Shown here: piece after piece, positions 1 to 12,934 of the stretch
How positions within the stretch are numbered: position 1 is the first letter of the stretch
Layout: every line of letters starts with the position of its first letter
NCBI GenBank assembly: GCA_008711295.1
Contig: VUYV01000146.1
Span: forward strand, 670,418-734,417
Length of the DNA stretch: 64,000 bases
Direction: 5' to 3'
DNA from: Anarhynchus alexandrinus
Lineage: Eukaryota; Chordata; Aves; Charadriiformes; Charadriidae
Notes under the pieces: model-generated
Databases searched by the model: none
Told to the model about the DNA's origin: nothing
Seen by the model: the letters and a program-made list of their open reading frames with translations, nothing else
Made by a program: the position numbers and the translations under genes

Positions 1-3000
1 TGAAAATGTAAGTGTATAGAAGAACAGAAAGGCAATTGTTTGTTTGCCAATGTTGTACAAGATTTTCACAAAACATTGGTGAAACTCCCATGAGTAATCA
101 ACTTCATAAGCAGAAATTATTCAGAAATATTTCAAGCTCTGCATATTGTCTAACAAAGCTAAATAGTAGAAGTGACATACAAGCAAATAGGTTAGATGAG
201 GGGACAACCTCTGTCAGAAAACCCCTGCTTTTTGTGTAAGATCCTAGCAGCCTTGAATCTAAGTATAAAAAAAAAAATCAGAAAAATAAAAAATGTCAAA
301 TAATATTAGCTGTATTTGAATAATATTGGCTGTTTTTTGTATTTGCAATTTTATTTACGTAGCACAGCAAACATCTCCAAAGGTTGTATCTGACAAGGTT
401 AAAAAAAAGATCAAAAGGAATGCAAGATCTAAGCTTAGTTTATATGTGACTTTATTGCAAAATGCAAAAGAGCGCAGCAGGCAGGAAAGAATGCAAGATT
501 TGAATGTATATATTTCTCTGGACCTGTGGAGATACATGTTGTTGTAGGATACACCACTGAGGCACTGTTATGCTGATGTGTTAGTCAAAGCAATACATGA
601 AAATTTAGCTAAGAGAACCTTTTTCTTCTTAAGGAACTTAGCTACTATTCTTTTAAATAATTTTAGAAGCCTATTTTCCTGCATTTCTTTGTTACATATA
701 CCCATCTTGCCAAAATCTCCATGTGTTGAAATTGATCATGTGATTAGACTTAAGTATGTTTTAGTCCTGGGTGAAAACTGACCCTCCTGAATTCTATGAG
801 AGGTATGCTGGACTTATAGTTTCACTAACAAAACATAATGGATAAATTTGATGACTAGACCTTACTGTTTTCTTCCCATGTCTCTGTCACAAATGATAAA
901 TCCTAGACCTGTATATATCAGCACAAATAATAGCTGTACTATCCCTTTTTGCCTTAGTCTAACTTAAGTTTATGTTCAATTTTTTTTTTGTTTACTTAAA
1001 AAATGTTTAATAGAATTATTTCTGTGAATAAGGTTAACCATGTTTACAGAGAAAACATTTCCATCGGCTCTACTTAAATGCATAGCTGTTCAAGTGCTCC
1101 AAAATCCAATGTTATAAGGGGACAAACTCCCACAGGCATTGGTAGTTTTTGGATCAAACTCAGACAGAGGCTTTGAACGTGCTTCTTACATAGGCTTTTA
1201 AGTTAAGAGTGTGACTTAAGTCCACTGTCTGTGGTTTAACTGTAGTTTTAACATTTGAAGTGAAACACGGACCCCAGTAGCAATTTGCCATTTTTTTATT
1301 TCAAGCCAGAGGTTCGTCCATGATGTTATAGCACTAAGTCTTTCCTAGTGTGAAAATAAGATGGGTATAGCAGGTAATGCTTGCAAAAAGTAAGCTTTGT
1401 TGCAATAGTAAACCCTGACTTTTTCTGTTTCAGTTAATTCTGTAGCTCAGGAATTCTATTTTTGAATGATGTATTTTGATTTCAATTTCTCACTAATTGG
1501 AACTTCAGATATAGAGTTGCTTTTGTGCCCTTTTTGTTAATTTTTGAGATATGAATGGAGAAAAAATAGTGTAATTAGAAAAATGCTATATATTCTGAAT
1601 AATGTCTTTTAGCATGGACAAAACAATTGTCCAGTGATGCTTCATTTGATCCAGTACACATATGATGCAGATAACATGAAGAACGTATTTGTTGCTAGAC
1701 AATGTCTGTCCCTGTGCAAGCAAGTTTACTATTTTAGCTGTTCCTTTCAATTTTCATTTACCTAGTTTCCTCATCTTGGAATTCATCTTCATTGAGTAAA
1801 ACCTTACTTCAGTAATTTTTCCCCTTTGGCAACAATGTTAAATTTGACATTATGGTGCTTGTTAACAATTTTTCAATAATCTCCTTTTGAATATTGCTGA
1901 ATTTTAATTATGAGTTCCTTCTCCTTTTCCAGGTTTCTAGCCATATCGATTCTCAAGAAGGGTAAAGTTAATGGGATGAATGTTGTGCTGTGTCCTGTAA
2001 ATCCAAAAAAATGTTATACAGTCCTGAGTAGTTGGAGGTTACACAATGAACAAAGCAAACCTTAGCTTTGAGTCATTATTTAACAAGATTTAAAACTATC
2101 ACAGTCCCTTCAGGTATCTACTACTCCTCGAGTAAGTCCATTTTCAGGTGATGATATGTCAGAAAAGGACTAAAAAGTATTTTAAGGTTTCCTAAGGCCC
2201 AATAAACAAACCAGAATGAGACCTGTAAGAGATTGTGGTAAAAAGTTTAAAAAAAAATAGAAATTATCATGGTTTGAAAAGTTTATTACCATCTAGCTAC
2301 CTCTGTTGTACTATTTCAAAGAGCAAAGCAGGCGAGAAAAAATTATAGCAATCATCTTCTGAACTTGGCTTCTCCCTCATCTTTGCCAAGCAGTCTAATA
2401 CATATTACATTTTAAAACGGCACAATTATTATTATAGTGATTTGCAGTATACCTTGCCAACAAAAAATTATCTCAAACACAAAATGATTTCAAGTGATTT
2501 GGCTTGGCTTTGTGGATTCTTCATTAGCATCAGACCTGCAAAAGTATTTAGCAACTTCTCATTAATATGGCAACCAAATTATGAAAAAAAATTATATTAA
2601 ATTATAATTTGTCTTTAGAGAGTTACTACAAAATAGATAATGCACAGATTAATTGAATTCATTCCTCATTTCTTTCTTTTCTCTAGTATCCAAGACGAAG
2701 AACTTTAGCTGTTCCAAGCTGTGATAACCATATATATAGATCATTCATTATGCTCATTATACTCATTGCTGTGGGCAAAAAGTGCACAAATCTTGTAAGC
2801 AAAGCCAACAAATTGTTGTTAGTGTAGTTGAAATCATAAAAATTTAATCAAAGAATTATTAGTCCAGAACTAGTTGCTAATAGCCCTGTGGTCTCTAGTA
2901 TCATCCTGGACCTGAAGTGTGTATTCTTACATACCTGGTTGAGAAGAAACATTATGTAGACTGTTGCTTAAAATCATATGTATTTGTCACATTTGGAGGT

Positions 3001-4810
3001 GTAGGTATTGGAGGCCATGGCAGTACAGGTTTGGCCAAAAAAAATCTTATTGCAAAAAATCTTCAGGTGGTGAACATTTAAGGCAGATTATACAGCTATG
3101 TCTTGTAACTGCACCGTATTAAAACAATCTGCACATACTTCCTATGTAAAAAAACCCATAGTTTCTCAAGTATTACATAAAATGGCCTCAACAGCTTTTC
3201 AATGTCACCAATTTTCTCCTTTCTATGAAATGTACAAATATTGGCTTAATTTTAAAAAGTTAATAGTAAGCAGGCATCTATTAGGATATAGCTGTTTGGC
3301 TTATATTCACCAGGGCAGCAAATGTGCATTATTTTCCTGGTCAGTATCTCCTAGTAATCCTGGTAATACAACGGCCCTGCATTTTTCACAAAGTAGGAAA
3401 ATCTGTAAAATACTGTTAGTGAGAACAAGTCATCTCGCCAGTAAGAGTGTGTACTGTGTACTGTGGTTATTGTGGGATACGGAGTACATTTTAGTATCTA
3501 AATGAGCTGTTGCCACCTCATTTTTATATGTCAAAGGGATATCCTATTGCAGGAGGCAAAGGCTTATAAAGCTGCTCCCCTGTCAGCTATGACAGCAGTG
3601 CAGAGGTAGGACAAAAAGCAGATAGCCCTGGCTCATGTACAGCAAAGCTCAAAACTGCTTTCAGAAATGCTTTCACGGTGTCTGCTGTTTCTTAAGTGCC
3701 TCTTCCTCTTTCAAATGCAAATTCAGCATTTGCATGCTGCCTGCACGTTCACAATCATTGGGCAGCTCCCTCGCACAAGTACAGCTCTGATTTATGATTT
3801 ATAAATGTCAGTCTACAATTCTATTAAGTAATGTGGTAGCATCTCTCTCTCTATAAAACGGGACTACTTGGAAGTGAAAGTAAAATTTTTTCATTCACTC
3901 GCGTTCTTATGCTGTTTCTGTGAGATTTTGTGGATTCACTTGTATGATACTGATTTGCCATAAAACTATGGTGAGAAAAGAATTCAGAATTACTATTATA
4001 AACTTACGTTTGATGGTGTACTACTATGTAATGGGAAATTAATGTAACATTCCTCTTTTTTTTCACATATTAAAAATGAATGTAAAACAGTGTCTGAGAG
4101 TCAAATAAAAATCTGACACTACCTATTGTCACATATGAATTCTGTCATGGGGAAAAATTATCAATTTTTTTCTAGGAGGTTAATTTAAGTCTTTTTGAAT
4201 TATTATCGTCATAATGATTAATGAAATTGTAAGTTAAATATTGAATAACAGGTAGATATGAGCACATATTTAATAATAAAATACATAAGATCTGGGAGAA
4301 AAATACTCTGTTAGATCATTCTGTTTCAGAAGCTTCCTCTAATTGGTATAGAACTGTTTTCAGAAGCAGTCTGCAGGAGGGAAAATGCTATGTGATATTC
4401 AGCAGGCTGAAAGTTAGTTCTCTAACTTTAGTTTCTCAGAAACAGTTTAGGATGTTAGGAACTTTTTTAAATGAAATTCAACCTTTAGAGAAATGTCTAA
4501 CTGAGTCTTTTGTACCACACCTTTGCTGGCACCAAGTCAAAAATTCAAAACCTACGTTGTATCAAACAGAACCGGTCAAAGTTTTCAATAGAGGGAAGAC
4601 ACTTGGAAATATGAATCATTAAAGTCAACAGAAATGGAGAGGGTCTACATCTATGGTGCACGTTTAGATTACTTAATTGTGCATCTTCCAAACATGTACT
4701 TAAAAAAACCTAACTGAATAATTCAGGGCTGCCCCCCTGACCCCAAATATTGTGAAATATAGTGTGCTACATCTTTTTGGTCTAAATTTAGTGTTCTGAA
4801 AAATATGTAT
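1..4810. other. Unique AT-rich noncoding stretch
   Basis: No recognisable gene, repeat family or RNA gene is seen here. Open frames are short and have no domain I recognise; the longest (3098-3505, 135 codons, +) has no family resemblance and could be chance. The stretch could be intergenic or intronic; nothing in it decides. Confidence 0.5.
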
Positions 4811-4837
4811 TGTGGCCTGTGGTGGTGAAATCCCCCA

Positions 4838-4856
4838 CCCCCCCCCCCCCCCCCCN
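4838..4856. repeat. Poly-C run ending in an unresolved base
   Basis: Eighteen consecutive C (4838-4855) are followed by a single N at 4856. This is a likely place for length error in the assembly and sits near the left edge of LTR copy A. Confidence 0.95.
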
Positions 4857-5129
4857 GTGCTACTCAGTGCTTGGTGCGATTCTGCCTCCTGGGCCACATA
4901 CCAACCTAGGATAAGTCAGGCAAGGATTGTGAAAGGCAGCGGACATTGATCACCTCCTGGCAGCCTAATACATCTGTACCTAGGTCGTGGCCCAAACCAG
5001 GGGATACCAGAACTTCAAAGTCTAGCAAGTTTTGGGCTTGCGCAACTGGTGGAAAGCACCAGAATATTTCATTGTCTGAGTTGGGCCAAAATGTAAAAGT
5101 GCCTGACAAAAGTCAATTATCTTGGACCG

Positions 5130-5137
5130 TATAAATA
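5130..5137 (+). promoter_or_regulatory. LTR TATA box
   Basis: TATAAATA lies inside LTR copy A at the place a U3 core promoter is expected. It would drive transcription rightward. Present activity is unknown; the LTR is old. Confidence 0.55.
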
Positions 5138-5640
5138 GCCACTCTAAGCAAGATCCTTTGAGCTGTCCTTGATCACAGCAGGCTGTGACCAACATCTCCC
5201 CTGAGCTGGGACACCTCTCAGGTAGTTTAAAGACTGACTGTTGACAAAGCTGACGAAAGGCCAGGGTAAAGTCAAATTTCTCGGGGCTTAATTATTGATA
5301 ATGCCCTCTATTAACTCTAAACTTGAGAAGAGGGAAATTTTAACTATAGGCTAGGGTATTCCATCCACCTCTCTACCTATCTATGTGTTTGAGTATACAT
5401 ATTGGCCTTCATGAGTGTGGGTGCCTATAATTTTCACTGGATCCAAGTATTTCTCTGTGTGTGTGTGAGGAGTCAAAAGGGGCACCCATCGGCTCACTGG
5501 AGTTGCCCTCTGAAGGGACTCTGGTCCTAGCAGGTAAAGGCTCGAGTGGTGTTCGGGCAACTCCTTGAATCATGTGTGTTTGTATGTTTTGTGTTTATAC
5601 AGATGTACATACATATATTTTGATTTAGGATGCCCTGCAC

Positions 5641-6116
5641 AAGTTAGTGTGAATCTTCTCATTCTCTAATCTGTAATTAAGTCTCTGTTTTAAGTATAAC
5701 ATATTCTACTGAATCACCTTATTAATCTTTAAACTGGTTAATGATTAAATGCTGCTAAAATTCAACCTTTTGATCCACCTCAAACCATTAATAAATCTTG
5801 AATTACTGTTAAATCATAACTGTGTCAAATGTTTAATACACGATATGGCCTTCATGTCCCCTTGTGAATGTTACATCTGCAGATCTGTTGCAGAGAGGGT
5901 GAAAGTTGGAGGTGGGACAAAGAAGGTTCTTTGGATCTGGGAGCTTTGTTAGTTGAGCAATGCCAACCCTTGCTCCAACTTTGCTCATGGTTAGCAGGCT
6001 TGACCCAGTTCCACTTCACATCTCTGCGAGAGAGGGTTCTTTCTGAGGCTGATGTACATACAGCCAGTCAACATTTACTTTGTGAGCTGAACTGAAGTGA
6101 GTCTGTTCCCTAAAGT
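5641..6116. other. AT-rich stretch between LTR and CR1 tail
   Basis: No gene seen. Some of it may be further decayed LTR or retroviral sequence continuing from copy A, but I cannot align it to anything. Confidence 0.4.
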
Positions 6117-6426
6117 TTGATGGGGACAAACTTTTTAGCAGGGCCTATTATGATAGGACAAGGGGTAATAGTTTTAAACTGAAAGAGGGTAGAATTAGAC
6201 TAGATATAAGGAAAAAAATTTTATAATGGGGGTGATGAAATGCTCGAACAGGTTGCCCAGAGAGGTGGTAGGTGCCCCATCCCTGGAAACATTCAAGCCT
6301 AGGTTGGACGGAGCTCTGAGCAACCTGATCTAGTTGAATATGTCTGTGCTCATTGCAGGGAGGGTGGACTAGATGACCTTTAAAGGTTCCTTCCAATCCA
6401 AGCTATTCTATGATTCTGTGATTCTA
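6117..6426 (+). mobile_element. CR1 retrotransposon, 3' end only
   Basis: This is a strongly 5'-truncated CR1 on +. It starts within the ORF2 C-terminal codons (GGGGTAATAGTTTTAAACTG, then the [13 protein letters not shown] region and [12 protein letters not shown] region, with indels), continues through the 3' UTR and ends in ATTCTATGATTCTGTGATTCTA. Severe 5' truncation is usual for CR1, which is copied from its 3' end. Confidence 0.9.
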
Positions 6427-8538
6427 AACATTCAGTGTTGGTTACCTCACATAACCATTCACCCCAGTGCTTAGAAGAAAAAAGACGCTTGCGGTCTAGC
6501 TAAATCTTAAGTAAACATGAAGAGTAGTTGCAATTTTTCTTTCTTTCTGGTCATAAAAATAAAATTTCCATCTACTGAAGAACTGAATTTGAACAAAGGA
6601 ATAACAAACAAAGCAAGTATACACTGAATAATTGCATATGTCTTTAGTTTGGCTCAAGACTTTTTGCTGTTTGTTAAATTTCTTTCTTCTTTCTTCCCAG
6701 CACTGCCATGGGAGATCTTGTAATATGTTTTTCAAAGTGTTTTTTTATACCTGTTATGTCTAACTGGAAGCAAACTGCAATACCTCCCTCTAGCATCTGT
6801 TCCTTCTTTTGTGTAAAAGTGTGTAAATTATTCCTTTAATTTTATTGCTTCTTGCAGCTGTTTTATATATGATGGTGACACGTTAGTTCTGCAGTCAATG
6901 GGAGTTTTGCCACTGACCATTCTTGCAATGTTCTTAAGCTGTGGTAGGGTCTGGGCCTTCTGTTATGAATAGTACAATGTCTCAGTGCTCAGCAAAATTA
7001 CTAAGCACGATTACTATGCTTAGATGTTTAGTGATTTTTTTCTTTTTAATTTGTGTGTGTGTGTGTGACCCAAAATGAATGGGTTTGGCCTGGAAAAAAA
7101 TTAGCTTGTGCAGAGTGTCTGGAAACATCATTTAATATAGAAAGAATAAAACAAAGTAATAATTAAACGTCTAGGCTATTGAAAGTTATTGCAAATTAGT
7201 ATGTTCCCCAACCAGAAGGATATCAAAATAATCTCCAGAATGTGACCAGGTTTATATTAATCAACTGAGCTCATGAAACCTGTTCCTTGTACCACATTGC
7301 TACCTGACCAAATTTGCAGAAGTTTATGCATATCAGAAGAGATAGACTGCTACTTGTGTTGATCAAACCCTAAAGAATTAAAAGTTTTTATCACCCTTCT
7401 ATAATTCTGCTTGTTTTGTTCAGTGAAACCCATGATTTAATGATATCTAGGATTGCTTTAGACAAAATGGCATAAAATTACTATAGTGTATTGTTCATGT
7501 TATTATCAGTTGTAAGTTATACCTTGCCATATATAATATAACCACGTGGATTTAAAATACAAAGGAGCAGAGTAGAGTTGCCAGCCTATCAAACTGCACT
7601 TTAGGTAAAAACTCTCATGAAAATCCCTGTACCAAGAGTATTTATTTTCTCTCTCTGTAATTACCCTTTAATGCTCAAAACAGGCGCTGTTACATCTCAG
7701 AGGTCAATTTCTGCAACTTGAGTAGTTAATAAGGAAAGAAAGAGTTTCTAATATGTTACTGTACAAGTGTGTGCAGGTATCTGGGGAAACTGTGAAGACT
7801 ACAGTACTTAAATACAGCAATCTGCCATCTTGATATCTAAAGCTGGATCTTCAGCTAGTATAAATCCAGACATAAATTGCGATAGCTCTGCTGTTTTTTG
7901 CAATGTACACCAACAGAATCTCTCTCCCATCACAAAGCGAATTGGTACAATATAATTAAAATTTTGAAACAAAGATAATTCGACTGGGTTGATGAAAAAA
8001 AGGAATAATATTGAGTATTTTTTTTTGTGTTGGATGAGGTCTGCTTTTAATTAGATTGATACTAATTTGACATAATTATCCTGTATACAGTTAGCATCAA
8101 AAAAGACCCCTGAGTAGAAACTGGCAATTGAACAATAACTTTTGTTAATGAGGAAAGAGAAATGGATACCATTCACTGTGTGTGTAATTTAACAGAATGC
8201 CACAGTAACTGTATCAAGTTATTTTCAAATAAGTTTTCGCCAAGTATGCTATGCCCACACACATTCTTGTATGGGTATTTTGCATAGTCATCTTCATTTT
8301 CTATTGTTTAGTTAGAAATATCTCCAAGATTAAGTTAAATCACTGAAAGATTAAATTTCAATATTAATCAAAAAAATAAAACCAAAAACCCCTTCACACA
8401 TTTATTTATGCTCTTTCAATTTTGAAAAAGAATAAACTAAATTTCCCAGGGAGATAAATTAATCTACAGTAAATATGCACGACGTAGTTTAAAAAGCTGG
8501 ATAAGCTGGATGTCAAGAATTCCTCAGTAATCAATGAA
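6427..8538. other. Unique AT-rich noncoding stretch
   Basis: No gene or recognisable dispersed repeat seen apart from a short GT microsatellite near 7052-7067. Confidence 0.5.
7052..7067. repeat. Short (GT)n microsatellite
   Basis: About eight uninterrupted GT units. Confidence 0.9.
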
Positions 8539-9879
8539 GGGATAATGGAACAGATCATGGAACAGATCCTCCTGAAAGGTATGTCAAAACATATGGATAA
8601 CAGGGAGGTGATTAGAGACAGCTAAAATGGCATCTCCAAGGGTAAATCATGCTTGACCAATCTAGTGGCCTTCTATGATGGAGTGACAGCATCAGTGAAC
8701 AAGGGAAGTGTTATGGGTGTCATATACCTGGACTTCTGTAAGGCGTTTGGTATGGTCCTCCATAACATTCTTGCTGATAAATTGGGGAAATACGGGTTTG
8801 ATGGACGGACTGTTAGATGCACAAGGAATTGGCTGGATGACCACATCCAAAGAATTATAGTCAATAGCTCAGTGTCCAAGTGGAATACGGTATTGGATGG
8901 TGTCCCTCAAGGGTCTGTAGTCAGACCAATACTATTTAATATCTTCATCGACAACATAGATAGTGGGATTGAGTGCACCCTCAGCAAGTTTGTAGATGAC
9001 TCACAAGCTGAGAGGTGCAGTTGATATGCTTGAGGGAAGGGATGCCATCCAGATGGACCTTGACAGGCTGAAGAACTGAGTCCCTGTGAACCTTACAAAG
9101 TTCAACAAGGTGAAGTGCACGGTCCTGCACCTAGATCAGGGCAAACCTCAATATTTATACAGGCTGGGGGATGAATGGATTGAGAGCAGCCCTGTGGAGA
9201 AGGACTTGGGAACACTGGTGGATGATAAATTGGATATGAGCTGCCAATGTACACTTGCAGATCAGAATGCCAATCATCTCCTGGGCTGCATAAAAAGAAG
9301 TGTGGCCAAAATGTCGAGGAAGGTGATTGTCCCTCTCTACTCCCCTCTCATGAGGCCCCACCTGGAGTACTGTGTCCAGCTCTGGGGTCCCCAGCACAAG
9401 AAAGACATGGACCTGCTAGAGCAGTTTCAGAGGAGGGCCACAAAAATGATCCAGAGGACTGGAACACCTCTCCTATGAGTTCAGGCTGAGAGAGTTGGGG
9501 TTGTTCAGCCTGAAGAAGAAAAGGCTCTGGGGAGACCTTATTGCAGCCTTTTAATATATAAAGGTGGCTTATAAGAAAGGCAGAAAAAGAGTTTTTACCA
9601 AGGCTTGTAGTGCCAAGACAAGGGACAATGATTGCAATTCAAAAGAGGGTAGATTTAGATTGGATGCGAGGAAGAAATTTTTTACGCTGAGGGTGGTGAG
9701 ACACTGGAATAGGTTGCCCAGGAAGTTGTGAATGCCCTATCATTGGCAGTGTTCAAGGTCAGGTGGGATGGGTCTTTGGGCAACCTGGTTTAGTGAAAGA
9801 TGTCCCAGGCCATGTCAGGGAGGTTGGATTAGATGATCTTTAAAGGTCCCTTCCAACCCAAACTATTCTATGATTCTAT
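8539..9879 (+). mobile_element. CR1 retrotransposon, 5'-truncated (RT to 3' end)
   Basis: A + strand CR1 copy begins inside the reverse transcriptase, near a tandem doubling of ATGGAACAGATC (about 8549-8572). It runs through the RT and the C-terminal region to a 3' UTR ending in ACTATTCTATGATTCTATA. It lacks ORF1 and the endonuclease. Several frameshifts and stops mark it as dead. The left boundary is approximate because sequence identity fades. Confidence 0.9.
8653..9478 (+). pseudogene. CR1 ORF2 remnant: reverse transcriptase and C-terminal domain
   Basis: The protein would copy CR1 RNA into DNA at a nicked target. Reading 8653-9024 shows RT palm blocks: a YLDFCKAF block (normally LDFSKAFD) and GVPQGSVV, then the catalytic block as FVDD where CR1 normally has FADD. 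A frameshift follows near 9010-9086, and reading 9086-9478 carries the C-terminal region with FNKVKCTVLHL, MRPHLEYCVQLWGPQ and a RRATKMI block. Further indels follow (the RLDARKKFF-type block near 9655 is in another frame). The remnant has no start of its own. It is recognised from CR1 family motifs; no host function is suggested. Confidence 0.88.
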
Positions 9880-11807
9880 ATTGCCTGTGTCTCTCTGTCC
9901 AGACAGTGATGTATCTCTTTTAGTCTTCCATTTCAGGGGACTAGCACTCTGTCAAGTTCCCTTTCTTCTCTGACCATACAGCGGGTCTAGATGAATTGAC
10001 TTAGACTAAATGGCTTTGTCAGATGTTGAATAATTGCTTTATTTGATGTCTTAGTTTTTAGCAGTTTAATTAATTATGTAAATTAGAGACTTTGTGCTCT
10101 TTATCTTCACTTGTTTCAGATTTTGCATTAGTTAACTGTCTGGATCCTTTTAATCTCTCCTCTGCAGCACTAAAAGGGAAGAAATTAAGTATGGCATTTC
10201 ATTAGTGTGGAGACAGTAAGTTATGTATATGTTTCAAGGCAAAAATTATTGTTTCTGTAGAAATGCATAAATCATGTCAAAGTTACACATAACAATGGTG
10301 TTTTAAGGGGTTAAGAGCCATGGGGATGAAACTTAAATAGGAAACTGAAATTTTAGAAGACGCATTTAACACCTTCTGTTTAGAATTTCAATTTGCATAA
10401 ACAAGAGGAACACTCTCAGAGAGACTTTCAGCATTACCCTGTGAAGCCTAGGCAGACCTGCAATCCTCTCCCACTAATTTTTGTTTTGTGGGTACTAGGA
10501 ATCCCTGTGAGTTTTCCAGTCATTAAGCTAAGATGTTGGCTTGACTTTAAACCATAAATTCCTAACTCTATTCAGTGGTGCACATTAAAAGAAGCAATTT
10601 ATTTTAGGTAAAGGTTTTGCTTTAGAGCAATAGCAATAGAGAAAAAACCCTACATTCAAAGTTATCTTTGAATAATTTTGAATACTTTGCTAATGATTAT
10701 TCAAAATTTGGTTTATCTTACATTCAGGTCTACCAGTTTGGGGGGAAAAAAAAAAAAAGCTTGCTTTAAATCTTACCCGAAATAGTTACCAGCTTGTTGT
10801 AACTGTATTTCTCTGGTGTAAGACTGGCATCTGCTGGTAAGCTTCATGCAGAAGCTGAGCTACAGGATAACAGTCTTTCTTGTTTTGGTTATCCTACAAC
10901 TGACAGGGTCTACAGGGTTTAGCTCATTTATTTGTAGAAGTAACCACCATTTCCTATAGAAATATAGTTTTGTGGGGTGTGCCTAGTGTGGAGCAGCTCT
11001 CTCCTTCTTCAGATTCAATTGATAAAGAAATATGTTGGAGTTAATGTAATGTGTTTTTAAATTGATCACTGATTTTGCACTGCATTTCAACAGTCTGCTT
11101 TCAGACTTAGCCAGGATGTAAATTTTCACTGAAAATATCTTCTCAACAGGTGCAATAGTGCTTGAAAATGCCAACAGATATTCAATGGATGGTGATTATG
11201 TCTAATGGGTACCTCTTGTTTCTAGGCACAGTTAATCTTACCTGAGTATATTATATCTCAAAAGTAGATAAGGAGTATCACAATTTCTAAAAATCTGGTT
11301 TTCTCTGTATACTGTCAATACAGCCCATGCTGGCCAGCTCAAATGAAGAGTCTTGCATTGCTAGACATACAGGGAGGAATGCTGTCTTAGATACGTTTTT
11401 GGTTATTTTGTAAATCTGACTTCATACACTCATCTGCATCCTTAGAGATCGTAACATCTATAGAAGTGGTTCAAGATCCACAAATATAATCATGTCATTT
11501 GTTGAAACAGAGTTGAGGTGACAACAAAATCCTTTCATTTTGCAGTGAGTAACTTGGTTGTCAGACCTGAAGTTCCAGGATTTACAAACTTAATCCAGAG
11601 GTGGAAACTAAGCTTAAAGCATTCACATCTTGTCACATATAAGGTACGATGGGTGAACAACTGCAAATGCAAATTACACCTAGCTGCTGACGGGCCAGCT
11701 CTGAATTTAATAGCTTCCTCCTTCCATGTGTGCATTCATTTTGAATCTGAAGTAATGAGAAGAAAAGAAAGATGATCAGATTCAATTTCTGCAAGTACCA
11801 TTGTGGT
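9880..11807. other. Unique AT-rich noncoding stretch
   Basis: No gene, RNA gene or clear dispersed repeat seen. Overlapping short frames on both strands near 11518-11839 have no recognisable domain, and their composition is that of the surrounding noncoding DNA. Confidence 0.5.
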
Positions 11808-12010
11808 GGGTTGATGTTGGCTGGCTGCCAGACACCCACCCAACTGCTCTCTCACTCCCCTTTTTCAACAGAGCATGTGGAGAAAGTAGGTGAAACAGCT
11901 TTTGGGCTGAGCTAAAGGCAGAGATCAGTTACCAATTACCATCATGGGCAAAACAGGCTTGATTTGAGGAAAATTAATTTAATTTAATATCATGCTGATT
12001 AAAATAGATT
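11808..12010 (-). mobile_element. Fragment of an avian ERV LTR
   Basis: The segment starts with TGTGGTGGGTTG and continues through TGGCTGGCTGCCAG, CTGCTCTCTCACTCCCC and GGGCAAAACAGGCTTGA to an AATTAATTTAATTTAA tract. From memory this order matches one end of a common avian LTR family, read here on the minus strand. It is cut off at its right side, where the ancient CR1 begins shortly afterwards. No TATA box or paired LTR is seen. The family assignment rests on recalled similarity and should be checked. Confidence 0.5.
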
Positions 12011-12225
12011 TGAATAGTGTTTACCCTCAGTATCAAAGTAAGTGAAACCTCTGGAGAAGGATAAGGATGGAAGCTGATGACTTCTGGCATGAAGAGGAAA
12101 GATTCTGCCCCACCTAAGGGCTTACAACTGCAAAATAGTTTCAACTGCCCTTGAAGTTGAAGGGGAGCCAGATGTGCCTACAAGCAAAGAACCTGGTCCA
12201 CCTAACCCTACCAGAAAGAAGCAGT

Positions 12226-12720
12226 GAGTCATCGTAACAGGTGTCTTCCTGCTGCGGAGAACAGAGGCATCAGTCTGTTGACCTGATCAATTGTCTAGAG
12301 GCTGGGCGGGGTCCACAATCTTGGATGTTGTGGAGGGACTGCCAAAGCTCGTCTGGCCCTCTGACTACACCCACCTGCTGTTACACTGTGGGGCACAAGG
12401 GATTCTGCCAGGGGAAACCTGGACAGTATCAAAAGTGACTACAGAGTTCTGGGTGTGGTAGTCAAGGTCACGGGGGACCCAGGTAGTGTCATCAATCCTG
12501 CCAGTAAGGAGAAAGAGTGTGAGGAGAAGGGCACTAATAGGACAGGTCAGTAAATGGCTGCGGAACTGGTGCTTGTGACAGTGTTTTGGGTTCTCTGACT
12601 TTGGGTCCCTGTTTGCAGATCAGGGTCTGCTTGGGAGAGATGGGATTCACCTCAATAAGCAGGGCAAAGCTATATTCACCTGTAGGATAGCTGACCTCGT
12701 AGGGAGGGAGGGGGGAGACA
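12226..12720 (+). pseudogene. CR1 ORF1 remnant (SGNH/esterase-like domain)
   Basis: ORF1 of CR1 elements carries an SGNH hydrolase-like (esterase) domain. The remnant opens with a VIVTGVFLLR segment in place of the usual VIVxGDSLL, so the nucleophile block is damaged. It then has a PSDYTHLL segment (usually PSDYYPLL), loses the oxyanion GSND block, and regains frame for a WLRNWCL block, FGFSDFGSLF, and GLLGRDGIHLNKQGKA, in which the catalytic Asp and His of the last SGNH block are still visible (about 12625-12660). At least two stops and several indels break it. Identity is by motif order compared with the copy at 61511-62524. Confidence 0.78.
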
Positions 12721-12934
12721 GTAACCACCAGTCCTGTGAGAGAGTGATGAACAAGATCGTTGAGTAAAGGGCATGGGGTGATTTGGTAGGCAGGAAACAA
12801 AATTCAACAAAATGGGTCTTAAGTGGGGTCATGTCCAGCACTTGCACGTAGGCAAAGAAGTGTCTACAAGGTACCTTTATGGAGAAATCCCCCAAACCCT
12901 CTCCAGGTCCACAACATGCTGGGGTGCCTCTCTA

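Larger units (their letters stand above)
4811..5640 (+). mobile_element. Old endogenous-retrovirus LTR (ERVL-like), copy A
   Basis: An LTR is inferred from its parts in order: a TATA box (TATAAATA, 5130-5137), a following transcribed segment, and a 3' portion (about 5455-5575) that matches, in inverted orientation, the 3' part of the LTR at 24677-25547. The shared stretch includes GGGCACCCATC, GAAGGGACTCTGGTCCTAGC and CTCCTTGAAT. The overall order resembles avian class III (ERVL-type) LTRs as I know them. No internal retroviral genes flank it. Both ends are approximate: the left lies near a poly-C run with an unknown base, the right fades into AT-rich sequence after about 5590, and I see no target duplication. 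Family name is inference. Confidence 0.65.

Noticed and set aside
2687..2794. 108-base exon candidate with a strong pyrimidine tract, TAG acceptor and GTAAGC donor
   Set aside because: The encoded 36 residues match nothing I know, and such acceptor-donor pairs are frequent by chance. RNA-seq junctions would be needed.
3098..3505. 135-codon plus-strand frame in unique sequence
   Set aside because: No domain, signal or family resemblance. One frame of this length among six frames in 64 kb is not surprising. A search with cross-species conservation would settle it.
4700..4897. Minus-strand frame with a poly-Gly stretch
   Set aside because: The Gly run is only the poly-C tract with an unknown base, at the edge of an LTR.
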